Shown here in pieces: positions 38,725 to 46,882 of a stretch of 64,000 bases of DNA. The position numbers and the translations under genes are program-made. The DNA lies in contig NZ_CP106759.1 of NCBI RefSeq assembly GCF_025642255.1, positions 2,135,501 through 2,199,500 of the forward strand, read 5' to 3'. Positions within the stretch are counted from its first letter, which is position 1. The number at the start of each line of letters is the position of its first letter. This DNA is from Stenotrophomonas maltophilia. Its GTDB lineage: Bacteria > Pseudomonadota > Gammaproteobacteria > Xanthomonadales > Xanthomonadaceae. The notes beneath the pieces were generated by a model. That model searched no databases and was not told the DNA's origin. It was given only the letters and a program-made list of their open reading frames with translations.

Positions 38725-38748
38725 CCGCCGGGCATGGCCCGGCGCTAC
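38725..38748 (-). repeat. SMAG-type GTAG palindromic repeat
   Basis: On the minus strand the sequence is GTAG, then a perfect GC-rich stem of eight pairs (CGCCGGGC/GCCCGGCG) with a three-base loop. This is the form of S. maltophilia GTAG (SMAG) REP-like elements. It fills the 34-base gap between two convergent genes, where it may also stabilise or end transcripts. Confidence 0.65.
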
Positions 38749-38750
38749 CG

Positions 38751-41105
38751 TTACGGCGTTGACATCGAGTACGGCGCCTGCGCGCCCTGCCCGGGCCAGT
38801 CCCTGTTCGGCTCGGCCTGCATGGTGAAGCGCAGCTCGCCCCCGGCCATGATCTCGTCGTGGCGCAGGAAGGTGCGCTGCAGCGGTTTGCCGTTCAGGGA
38901 CACACTGCCCACATAGGTGTGCCTGTCATCCAGCCCCTCGGCCACGATGGTGAAGGTCCTGCCGTTGGGCAGGCGCATGGCGGTCCTTGGCAGGAACGGG
39001 CGGCCCAGGATGTACTCCCCCGAGCCGGGCGCCACCGGATAGAAGCCCAGCGCGGTGAACACGTACCACGCCGACATCTGGCCCACGTCATCGTTGCCGG
39101 CCAGGCCATCGGGACGGTCGGCGTACTGGGTGTCCATGATCTGCTTCAGGCGCGCCTGCGTGCGCCAGGGCTGACCAGCGTAGGCGTAGAGGTACGCAAC
39201 GTGATGGCTGGGCTCGTTGCCATGCGCATACCAGCCGATCAGGCCGGTGATGTCTTCCATGTGCTCGAAGACCGCCGGATCGACCGTGGCGTTGAACACC
39301 TCGTCCAGCCTCGCCAGCAGCCGGTCGCTGCCGCCATGCGCGGCGGCCAGGCCCGCCACGTCCTGCGGGACGTACCACGAGTACTGCCAGGCATTGCCCT
39401 CGGTGTAGTCGGTGCCGTAGCCGCTGGCGCTGGGATCGAACGGGGTGCGGAAACTGCCGTCGCGCTTGCGCGCACGCATGAAGCCGGTGTCCTTGTCGAA
39501 GGCATTGCGCCAGTTCGCCGCACGCTTGTCGAATGTCGCCGCGATCTCGCTCCTGCCCATCGCCTGCGCCATGCGCGCGATGGTCCAGTCGTCGAACGCG
39601 TATTCCAGGGTCTTGCTGGCCGCTTCGCCCTCTTCATCGATGGGCACATACCCCAGCTCACGGTACTGCGCGATGCCGTCGTAGGGACCGTAATTGGCGG
39701 TCTCCACCATCGCGTCGAGCGCCTTTGCGGCGTCGAAGCCGCGGATGCCCTTCACATAGGCGTCGGCGATGACCGGCACCGCGTGGTAACCGATCATGCA
39801 CCAGTCTTCCAGGCCGTGGAACGACCACACCGGGAGCATGCCGTACGGGCTGTGTTCGTGGTGCGCCAGCATCGAGTTGATGAAGTCGCTGTTGCGTTTT
39901 TCCGGCTGCACCAGAGTCAGCAGCGGATGCAGCGCCCGGTAGGTGTCCCACAACGAGAACGTGGAATAGTGGGCATACCCCTTGGCGACATGCACGGCGT
40001 TGTCGGGGCCGCGATACTGGCCATCCACATCCATGAACAGCGTCGGCCCCAGCATCGTGTGGTACAGGGCGGTGTAGGCGCTACGCCGCGCATGCTCCGG
40101 CGCATCGATGTCCAGCACCGATAGTGCCTGCGTCCATTCCTGCCGGGCCTGCGCACGCACGCGGTCGAAGTCGAAGTCGGCGACCTCGGCATCCAGGTTG
40201 GCGATCGCACCGGCCTCGCTCACGGGCGAGATCGCCACCTTCACCACCAGCGGAGCATCCAGCCTGCCGAAATCGAACGTGCCGACCAGCTGGCGGCCTT
40301 CGATCTGTGCGCGCTGTGCCGGATCTTTCTCACCCGGCGGCGGGAAGCCCTTGTACACGATGTCCTGCTCGGTGTTGTGCAGCGCATGGCCTGCCAACGG
40401 TTGCGAGAAGCGCATGGCGAAATATAGCTGGCGCCCCGGCGCCCAGCCGCGGGTCTCGCGGAAACCGGTGATGGTGCCGTCCGTACGCACTCGCACCCGC
40501 GACCACAGCACCTTGCCCGGGTAGTCGTACATGCTGGTCCGCATGTCCAGCAGTACCTTGGCATCGACGCCCTTGGGGAAGGCGTAGCGATGCACACCGA
40601 CCCGGGCGCTGGTGGTCAGTTCGGCGCGCACCTTGTAATCGTCCAGGGTCACCGCGTAGTAGCCCGGTTCGGCCTTTTCGTCGTCATGGCGGAAGCGCGA
40701 CGCATAGCCGCTGCGGGGCCGTTCGGGGTCGCCGCGTTCCAATCCCGGGTTTCCGGTGAACGGCATCACCAGGATGTCGCCGAGATCAGAATGCCCGGTG
40801 CCGGAGAAGTGGGTGTGCGAAAAGCCGACGATGCTGCTGTCGTCATAACGGTATCCGGCGGCCCAGCCGTAGGCCTTCTCACGCGGCTGGATGCGCGTGT
40901 CCGGGCTGAGCTGGACCATGCCGAAGGGTATCGTCGCGCCGGGGTAGGTATGCCCTTCACCACCGGTACCGATGAAGGGGTCCACCGAGGCATACGCCTT
41001 GTCGGCGGCGGACTTCGAAGGCGCTGCCCAGGCCGCGCCGGAGGCGAGCATGGCGGTGGCGGCGAAGGCGATCAGGAGACGACGGTCCAGCGTGGGCATC
41101 GGCAT
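38751..41105 (-). CDS. GH92 alpha-mannosidase, secreted
   Basis: The 784-residue protein has a signal peptide (LLIAFAATAMLASGAAWAAP) and then the GH92 two-domain body. Marks: VDPFIGTGGEGHTYPGATIP near the N-terminus, SIVGFSHTHFSGTGHSDLGD, ALYHTMLGPTLFMDVDGQY, WSFHGLEDWCMIGYHAVPVI, EGNAWQYSWYVPQDVAGL and GNDDVGQMSAWYVFTALGFY, the last carrying the catalytic Asp pair of the family. GH92 enzymes are Ca-dependent exo-alpha-mannosidases acting on high-mannose N-glycans, here in the periplasm. No other glycan-use gene is adjacent. Start ATG 41105 or 41099. Confidence 0.9.
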   Translation of the reverse strand: MPMPTLDRRLLIAFAATAMLASGAAWAAPSKSAADKAYASVDPFIGTGGEGHTYPGATIPFGMVQLSPDTRIQPREKAYGWAAGYRYDDSSIVGFSHTHFSGTGHSDLGDILVMPFTGNPGLERGDPERPRSGYASRFRHDDEKAEPGYYAVTLDDYKVRAELTTSARVGVHRYAFPKGVDAKVLLDMRTSMYDYPGKVLWSRVRVRTDGTITGFRETRGWAPGRQLYFAMRFSQPLAGHALHNTEQDIVYKGFPPPGEKDPAQRAQIEGRQLVGTFDFGRLDAPLVVKVAISPVSEAGAIANLDAEVADFDFDRVRAQARQEWTQALSVLDIDAPEHARRSAYTALYHTMLGPTLFMDVDGQYRGPDNAVHVAKGYAHYSTFSLWDTYRALHPLLTLVQPEKRNSDFINSMLAHHEHSPYGMLPVWSFHGLEDWCMIGYHAVPVIADAYVKGIRGFDAAKALDAMVETANYGPYDGIAQYRELGYVPIDEEGEAASKTLEYAFDDWTIARMAQAMGRSEIAATFDKRAANWRNAFDKDTGFMRARKRDGSFRTPFDPSASGYGTDYTEGNAWQYSWYVPQDVAGLAAAHGGSDRLLARLDEVFNATVDPAVFEHMEDITGLIGWYAHGNEPSHHVAYLYAYAGQPWRTQARLKQIMDTQYADRPDGLAGNDDVGQMSAWYVFTALGFYPVAPGSGEYILGRPFLPRTAMRLPNGRTFTIVAEGLDDRHTYVGSVSLNGKPLQRTFLRHDEIMAGGELRFTMQAEPNRDWPGQGAQAPYSMSTP

Positions 41106-41196
41106 TTGGATCGATTCAGATGGTGTACCGATGCTAGCACCAGTGCCCGTGCATCGCATGCTGCAGTGCGGCCGCAGTCCCCGGTGCAGCGTGCCC

Positions 41197-41511
41197 TCAG
41201 TCGGGCAGCGCGCCCTCCAGCGCGGCGAGATCGGCACGCACGCGCGGACGCACCACGCGTGCCACTTCCCGGCCGTCGTGCAGCAGGATCACCGTGGGCC
41301 ACAGCTTCACCTGGAACGAGCGACCGAGCGCCCGCCCTTTCCCATCCTCGATCTTCCAGTGCGCCAGATCATGTGCTTCCACGACCTCCTGCAGCGCCGG
41401 CTGTGCCGCCTGGCAATGGCCTCACCAGGGCGCACCGAATTCCAGCAGCTGCCAGCCGTCGCGCGCCTCCACTTCGGCGCGTGACGGCTCGCTGGACAGG
41501 TGCGTGCGCAT
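41197..41511 (-). pseudogene. thioredoxin-family gene with in-frame TGA at the active-site Cys
   Basis: The frame reads ...GWQLLEFGAPW, TGA, GHCQAAQPALQEVVEAHDL and continues through WPTVILLHDGREVARVV to a second stop at 41197, 104 codons in all. The TGA (codon 30, 41424-41422) stands exactly where the first Cys of the thioredoxin W-C-G-H-C motif should be; the second Cys is codon 33. One base change (TGC to TGA) explains it. Read-through as selenocysteine would give a U-X-X-C redox site, but I see no convincing bacterial SECIS hairpin after the TGA. The cis-Pro segment KLWPTVIL is intact. Probably a recent nonsense mutation or a base error. Confidence 0.75.
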
Positions 41512-41525
41512 GAAGGGCACCGAGG

Positions 41526-41942
41526 TTACCCCGCCAGGCTGCGCTGGATGTCTGCCAGCGGCGCGTTGGTCAGGTCCTTGGCGATGTCGCCCAGCAACCG
41601 TGCCTGCGTCTCCTTGTGCAGCAGCGGACGGATCCGTCCGAGCGTGGTGGGGTCGGCCACCAGCAGCAGGTGGGCATAGCGGTTGTTGAGCGCATCCTCG
41701 TTGAGCTGTTCGGCCACCTGCTTGGCGAAGGTGGCTTCGTTGAGCTGGGCGATGGACATGTCCTTGGGAACGGCACCGGCCGGGCCCTGCCCGGAGACGC
41801 CCGTCTCGCTGATGTCCTGCAGCCGCAGTTCGCCCTCCTGCTTCAGCGTGAGCTGCTGCGCGCTGCCGACATTGGTGAACACCCGGGCCGAACCACCATC
41901 GGCCACCACCACCAGCGTCCCCTCGGGAATCGTTCGTGCCAT
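41526..41942 (-). CDS. host attachment protein (baeRF/AtsE-like family)
   Basis: The 138-residue protein begins GTLVVVADGGSARVFTNVGS, typical of the family annotated as required for attachment to host cells (bacterial eRF1-like, baeRF). The C-terminal half has HLLLVADPTTLGRIRPLLHK and ends with LADIQRSL. Its biochemical role is unknown. GAGGAGG lies well placed before the start. It precedes the thioredoxin-like gene by 14 bases on the same strand. Confidence 0.82.
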   Translation of the reverse strand: MARTIPEGTLVVVADGGSARVFTNVGSAQQLTLKQEGELRLQDISETGVSGQGPAGAVPKDMSIAQLNEATFAKQVAEQLNEDALNNRYAHLLLVADPTTLGRIRPLLHKETQARLLGDIAKDLTNAPLADIQRSLAG

Positions 41943-42108
41943 CGCTGCCTCCTCGTACGGGTTTCGAATGTTTCTGCAGCACCACCCTAGGTCGCCCGCC
42001 GTAACCGTGGCGCGCACACAATGTGATCCATTCGTTGGAATGGAAGATCGCGGCTCAACTTGCCCCGGCGCCGGCCGCTACCCACGGCATCACCGCGAGG
42101 ATCCCCCC

Positions 42109-42333
42109 ATGCATGCTGCCTCCCTGCTCCATGTCTGCTTCGCCGTTGGCCTGGCCGTCGCTGGATGCGCCGGCTGCATCCACCAGTTCCTGCAGGGCCA
42201 GCCGGTGCTCGCGCTCGGCATTGCCCTGGCTTCGCTGATGACCACGGGCACCGCGCTGGCGACGCGTCATCTGGCGGTACCGGTCGCGATGGCGCTCGCC
42301 TGCACCCTGATCGGCGCAGCCGCCACGCACTGA
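42109..42333 (+). CDS. small two- to three-helix membrane protein, unknown
   Basis: The 74-residue hydrophobic product (LLHVCFAVGLAVAGCAGCIH, VLALGIALASLMTTGTALA, VPVAMALACTLIGAAA) has GCGAGG eight bases before the ATG. No family is recognised. It could equally be spurious, but codon use and the ribosome-binding site support it. Confidence 0.55.
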   Translation: MHAASLLHVCFAVGLAVAGCAGCIHQFLQGQPVLALGIALASLMTTGTALATRHLAVPVAMALACTLIGAAATH

Positions 42334-42362
42334 CCCGGCCAGCCATTGAAGGAACGCAGGCG

Positions 42363-43958
42363 CTACCCGCGCGGCGGCGACAGGCTGGAGGTGGCATCGG
42401 TCTGCAGCAGGCTGTCGCGCTCGCGCAGCGGCAAGCGGATCCACGCATCCACGCCCTGGGGTGAGAACGCAAGTTCGCCGCTACCGCCAAGCTCGTAGGG
42501 AATGCGCTGTTCGACCAGCGCCCGACCCAGCCCGCGATGCGAAGGGACGATCCAGTCGTCGTTCACCGCGCGCCGCTCGCACCAGTGCAGGTCCAGCCAG
42601 GCTTCACCGTCGATGTCCTGCATCGACCAGGACACCTCGATCCGCGTATCGCTGTGCACCGATGCGCCGTGCGTGAGCGCGTTGCTGGCCAGTTCATGGA
42701 CCGCCAGCGACAGCACCTCGGCCGCCTTGGGCGGCAGCAGCACGTCCTCCTCGCCCTGCAGAAGGAATCCGTCGGGCGCGTGTCCCTGCACCGCGATCTC
42801 CTGATCCAGCATGCCACGCAGGCTCACCCCGGCATTGGCGCTGCGGGTGAGCAGGGTCTGCGTGCGAGAAAGCGACATGAGGCGTGCGCACAGGCGGTCA
42901 GCGTACTCGTCCACGCTGTCGACCGACTCGCGTGTGCGCCAGGCGATGGCGTGGATCGTGGCCATGATGTTGCGCACGCGGTGCTGCAACTCGGCCAGCA
43001 ATACCGCCTGCCGCTCGGTGGCACGCTTGAGATCATCGATGTCCACCGCGATGGCGAACACGCCCGTCACCTCGCCGTCGACATCTCGCAGCGGCGCCGC
43101 CGCGACCCGCGTCCAGCGGACACACCCATCCTCATGGGTGAACTGGAACTCCAGTCCGGGCACCACGGTTTCTCCGCGCAGGGCCCGTGCGATGGCGAAA
43201 TCCTCGGGTGCGATCGGGCTGCCATCGGCATGCCAGCCCTGCCATCGGTGCTGGTTGACCGGATCGGCCGAGGGCACCTGGCTGCTGGGAAGATAGGCGC
43301 GCATCTGGTCGTTCGACAGCTGCATCCGCCCCTGCGCATCGACAATGCACAAGCCGACCGGCAGTACCTTGAACGCCAGCGCCAAGCGCCGGTCGCTCTC
43401 CTGCCGCCGCCGCTCCTCGCGCTCACGCGCGGCCTGTGCCACGTGCGCTGCCGTGGTCTCGAACATGGTGACCAGCACACCGCCCACCTGCCCTTCCTCG
43501 CCGCGGAGCGGACTGTAGGTGATGGTGAACCAGACGTCCTCCAGCCGGCCCTGCCGGGCCAGCGGGTACAACTTGTCCTCGAACGTGACGGTCTCACCCT
43601 GCCAGACCCGGTCGTAGATCGGCCCGTTGATGTGCCAGACCTCGGGCCAGCAGTCGCGGGTGGGCTGCCCCAGGCCAGCGGGATGCTTGTCGGCAAGGAT
43701 CTCGGCATAGCCGTCGTTGTAGAGCTGGATGAGCTCCTGGCCCCACAGGATGATCATGGGAAACCCATGAGCCAGCATCATGTCCACGGTGGCGCGCAGA
43801 TGCGCCGGCCACCGCCCAGTCGGGCCAAGCGGCGTCCCTGACCAGTCATGGCGCGCGATGCGCGCATCCATGCCGTCATGCAGTCCACCCAGACGATGCG
43901 CCGGAGGTGCTGTGCCGCGCACGGACGAGGGAGCAGCGGTATCCAATCGCCGGCCCAT
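42363..43958 (-). CDS. PAS-domain HWE-family sensor kinase
   Basis: The 531-residue soluble protein has two PAS domains (about residues 55-165 and 195-310; the first with WGQELIQLYNDGYAEILADK, the second with IAVDIDDLKRATERQ at its end). An HWE-type kinase core follows: LLAELQHRVRNIMATIHAIA (His in ELQHRVRN), LSLAVHELASNALTHGA, LDLHWCERRAV. HWE kinases often respond to light or redox and commonly pair with receiver-only regulators. Such a regulator lies eight bases upstream in the same transcript. Confidence 0.88.
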   Translation of the reverse strand: MGRRLDTAAPSSVRGTAPPAHRLGGLHDGMDARIARHDWSGTPLGPTGRWPAHLRATVDMMLAHGFPMIILWGQELIQLYNDGYAEILADKHPAGLGQPTRDCWPEVWHINGPIYDRVWQGETVTFEDKLYPLARQGRLEDVWFTITYSPLRGEEGQVGGVLVTMFETTAAHVAQAAREREERRRQESDRRLALAFKVLPVGLCIVDAQGRMQLSNDQMRAYLPSSQVPSADPVNQHRWQGWHADGSPIAPEDFAIARALRGETVVPGLEFQFTHEDGCVRWTRVAAAPLRDVDGEVTGVFAIAVDIDDLKRATERQAVLLAELQHRVRNIMATIHAIAWRTRESVDSVDEYADRLCARLMSLSRTQTLLTRSANAGVSLRGMLDQEIAVQGHAPDGFLLQGEEDVLLPPKAAEVLSLAVHELASNALTHGASVHSDTRIEVSWSMQDIDGEAWLDLHWCERRAVNDDWIVPSHRGLGRALVEQRIPYELGGSGELAFSPQGVDAWIRLPLRERDSLLQTDATSSLSPPRG

Positions 43959-43967
43959 GCCGCGCAG

Positions 43968-44372
43968 TCAGACCTTGCCCGCAGCAGCCCGCGGTGCGGC
44001 GACCAGTCCGGCCAGCTGCCGGGCCAACGCGTCGATATGGTAGGGCTTGGGGCAGCGCGGCGCGCTGGCGAAGCGGCTCGGCAGGTTGTCGTCGTAACCG
44101 GAGGTCAGCAGGAACGGCGTCCCCGCCTCGGACAGGCGGTCGGCCAGCGGGTAGACCTGCTCACCTCCCAGGTTGATGTCCAGCAGGGCGACGTCGATCG
44201 GGTGATCATCGACCAGACGCGCCAACTCGCGCAGGTCACCGGCCGGGCCCACGACGTGTGCGCCCTTCAGCTGCAGATAGTCGGCCAGGAACATCGCAAT
44301 GGCGAATTCATCTTCGGCCACCAGCACCCGCACCCCCTTCAGCCCCTCCCGTTCATCGCCCGACTCCAGCAC
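43968..44372 (-). CDS. receiver-only response regulator
   Basis: The 134-residue protein has a single receiver domain: VRVLVAEDEFAIAMFLADYL, phospho-Asp in DVALLDINLGGEQVYPLAD, TSGYDD, and the conserved Lys in CPKPYHIDAL. There is no output domain. GTG 44372 is chosen because AGGGAG lies six bases upstream; an ATG at 44480 would add an unrelated 36-residue tail. It is probably the phosphate partner of the HWE kinase directly downstream. Confidence 0.85.
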   Translation of the reverse strand: MLESGDEREGLKGVRVLVAEDEFAIAMFLADYLQLKGAHVVGPAGDLRELARLVDDHPIDVALLDINLGGEQVYPLADRLSEAGTPFLLTSGYDDNLPSRFASAPRCPKPYHIDALARQLAGLVAAPRAAAGKV

Positions 44373-44517
44373 GCTGTACTCCCTGACACGCGCGGCCCAT
44401 CCGGCCGCAATGCCCGCAGGATGCGCGAGTTGCCCTACAAGAACGCGTGATGACGGATGAAGACAACAGCGAGATCGCATTCACCTCGGCCAAACACGCT
44501 GTGTGCCCGGCCCGCGG

Positions 44518-45972
44518 TCAGAACGCACGCTCCCATTTCAGGCTCAGCAGGCTGCGGTCATGGCTGTACAGCCAGTCCACATTGCTGTCGATGCGGGTGT
44601 AGCGCAGGCTCAGGCTGGGCACCAGGCCTGCCACCGCCAGCCGTTCGCTGCGTACCAGCGCGATGAGGTTCTGCTCGTCGTCGTGCCGGCGCGCTTCCAG
44701 CAGCGGACTCCAGGCATCGTAGCTGCGCTCGCGCAGCGAAAGGAACAGCGTGGCAGTCGTGCCGCTCCACTGCCGCGCCGCGCCGACGCGCAGGCCGCGC
44801 TGGCGATAGGCATTGGCTGCGTCGGCCGCTCCGCTGTCGGCCAAATCGATGCCGGCGAAGACGGTCCAGCGCGCAGTGAGCGCACGGAACCAGGTGGCGT
44901 ACAGTGCTCCCATCGCGCCATCGTAGTTGTCGGCCAGCCCCGGTTGCCGATAGCGCTGGCGCTTCCAGTCCGCCTCCAGCTTCAGCAGGCTGCGCGGGTC
45001 CAGTGCGTATTGCCATTCCGCATGCGCGCCTGCGGCGCCCTGCAGGGTACGGTTGCCCAGTGCCTGATAGTCGTAGCCGGGGGCCAGCAGCAGGGTGTGC
45101 CGCGCACTGCGCCAGCTGTAGCCCACCTGCACAGTGGCGTTGAGTTCGTTGTAGGCGCGGTTGTCTTTCCATGCCTGGCCGAAGGCCAACCCGCGCACAT
45201 ACAGGCCGTGGTGGCCGGCCAGTGCCCAGCGGCGTTCCAGGCTGCCGTCGTAGTCCACCCCCGGTGCGCGCTGGGCATCGGGCAACCTGCGCTCGATGAT
45301 GCAGTCCTCGCCCACGCCGAACAGGCAGGTGCGGCTGGCCGAACTGCGGTTGATGTTGTCGCTCCATGCAGGTCCGGCGGACAGTGCGCCCTTCCAGCGC
45401 CGCCGCGCCTGTAGCGCCTGCAGATACCCCTGCACCCGGCCGCGCACGCCGGCGGTGGCAGGGTCGCGGTCATCGATGTCGGCGGCGATCGCGGTGAACA
45501 GCGACGTCGCCTCCCGGTCACGCTGGTCCTCGGCGTAGACCCGCGCCAGTTCAAGCCGCGCAGGCAGGAAATCCGGCTGCCGGGCCAGCAGGGCCTCGTA
45601 CTCAAGGGCCGCGCGATGATGCTCGCCCGCAACCCGCGCCAGCGCGCCCTGCGCGTAGTGGCGCAGCAGCGGGTCATGGCCGGGAAGTTCAATGTACTCG
45701 TGCAGGAAGGCCTGCGCGGCGGGCCATTGCTGGTGCTGCAACGACAGGTACAGCGCCTGGCCCAGGTCGTCGACCGTGCGCTCCACGCGCAGGGTCCGGC
45801 CATCGAGGGTGACGGTCGGCCGATCCGGTTCGGCCTGTTGCAGCCGCTGCTGGTCCTGGCGTTGATGGCGCACGTCGTTGCCCTGCTCCAGCACGCGGCG
45901 CAGGTCGTCCTGCTGGGCGTGCGCCGTGGCGGTCAGCGCCAGCAGAAGGAGGCAGAAAAGAGGGAGGCGCAT
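44518..45972 (-). CDS. Slam-family outer-membrane translocator (DUF560)
   Basis: The 484-residue protein has a signal peptide (LPLFCLLLLALTATAHA), a periplasmic helical TPR-like region (about residues 60-190, ALEYEALLARQPDFLPARLE and neighbours) and a C-terminal beta-barrel of alternating strands from about 200 to the terminal SLLSLKWERAF, with final Phe. Slams move lipoproteins or hemophilins across the outer membrane to the surface or medium. The substrate is almost certainly the adjacent hemophilin-like gene. In Acinetobacter, hphA, hphR and a Slam gene (hsmA) form the same trio. Confidence 0.88.
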   Translation of the reverse strand: MRLPLFCLLLLALTATAHAQQDDLRRVLEQGNDVRHQRQDQQRLQQAEPDRPTVTLDGRTLRVERTVDDLGQALYLSLQHQQWPAAQAFLHEYIELPGHDPLLRHYAQGALARVAGEHHRAALEYEALLARQPDFLPARLELARVYAEDQRDREATSLFTAIAADIDDRDPATAGVRGRVQGYLQALQARRRWKGALSAGPAWSDNINRSSASRTCLFGVGEDCIIERRLPDAQRAPGVDYDGSLERRWALAGHHGLYVRGLAFGQAWKDNRAYNELNATVQVGYSWRSARHTLLLAPGYDYQALGNRTLQGAAGAHAEWQYALDPRSLLKLEADWKRQRYRQPGLADNYDGAMGALYATWFRALTARWTVFAGIDLADSGAADAANAYRQRGLRVGAARQWSGTTATLFLSLRERSYDAWSPLLEARRHDDEQNLIALVRSERLAVAGLVPSLSLRYTRIDSNVDWLYSHDRSLLSLKWERAF

Positions 45973-46063
45973 GGTCGATCCGGTGTGAAGCGATGCAGCG
46001 GGCCGAAGCAGGGACTGGCGGATCGCGGCTTGTCCCTGCCCTGCCCCGTCAGGGGCGTGGCGA

Positions 46064-46828
46064 TCAGTTCTTGCTGCCGCCGAAGGCGGTGTCGTACTGG
46101 CTGTTGCCGGCGAAGGTGGCGATACCGGCCAGGGTGGCGGCATTGGCACCGAAGAACTGGCCCTGGGTGGTGCCACTGACCGAACCGTTGGCGGTGGCCG
46201 CGCCTGCGAACGAGGCGGTGGCGCTGTTGATGGTGGCGTTGATGTTGACCGACAGGCCACCGCCGCTGAGGCCGCCCAGCAGAGTGCCGGTGCCGAAGTT
46301 GGCGCGGAAGGTGCCGCTGAGCAGGTTGCTGCCGTTGAACTTGTTCAGGCCAGCCACGCTGTAGGTGGCCACGCCGGCCGGCAGGGTGGTGCCGGCACGG
46401 TCGCCGACGAAGTACACCTGGCGGTTGTTGAAGCCACCTGCGGCGCCGTCCTTGGACCATTCACCGAACCAGACATCGCCACTGCCGACCTTGACGAAGT
46501 TGAAGTGGCCCATGCCCGCGTGGCTGCCCGGCGCACCGGTGATCGGCATGGCCAGCGTGCGTACGGTGGTGCCATTGATGGTGGTCGGCACCGAATAGCT
46601 GGCCAGGCCCTGGAAATCGACGCGACGGGCGTTGGACACGGTGCCGACGCCGATACCGGCCTTGCCGGCCGAGTGCGGGCCACCGTTGACCTGGGAATCA
46701 CCGACGGCGACATACAGCTCGGCATCGGTCACCGGGCTGGCCGCACCGACGATGTCGGCTGCCTGCGCCGCGCCGGCCAGGGCGAAGGAGGCGGCGACCG
46801 CCAGGACGGAACGGGAGATCATTTTCAT
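46064..46828 (-). CDS. secreted hemophilin-like Slam substrate (HphA family)
   Basis: The 254-residue product has a signal peptide (SVLAVAASFALAGAAQAAD) without lipobox. The mature part begins with a heme-handle-like domain: QVNGGPHSAGKAGIGVGTVS, VDFQGLASYSVP, HAGMGHFNFVKVGSGDVWFG. A glycine/asparagine-rich eight-strand barrel follows, beginning YFVGDRAGTTLPAGVATYSV and GLNKFNGSNLLSGTFRANFG. This matches the Slam-dependent surface lipoprotein/hemophilin family; the absence of a lipobox suggests release into the medium, as for HphA. It would capture haem and hand it to the TonB-dependent receptor encoded just upstream. AAGGAG precedes the start. Confidence 0.85.
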   Translation of the reverse strand: MKMISRSVLAVAASFALAGAAQAADIVGAASPVTDAELYVAVGDSQVNGGPHSAGKAGIGVGTVSNARRVDFQGLASYSVPTTINGTTVRTLAMPITGAPGSHAGMGHFNFVKVGSGDVWFGEWSKDGAAGGFNNRQVYFVGDRAGTTLPAGVATYSVAGLNKFNGSNLLSGTFRANFGTGTLLGGLSGGGLSVNINATINSATASFAGAATANGSVSGTTQGQFFGANAATLAGIATFAGNSQYDTAFGGSKN

Positions 46829-46882
46829 GGTGTTGCTCCTTGGGTTGAGGGAACTACGGGTACAACGCTTGAATGCAGGTGT

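Noticed and set aside
41197..41511. Selenoprotein interpretation of the thioredoxin-like gene
   Set aside because: Kept only as a possibility: the position is right for U-X-X-C, but no SECIS-like loop was found, and a TGC to TGA change is simpler.
44373..44480. ATG-initiated extension of the receiver-only regulator
   Set aside because: Adds residues without family similarity; GTG 44372 has an AGGGAG site at ideal spacing.
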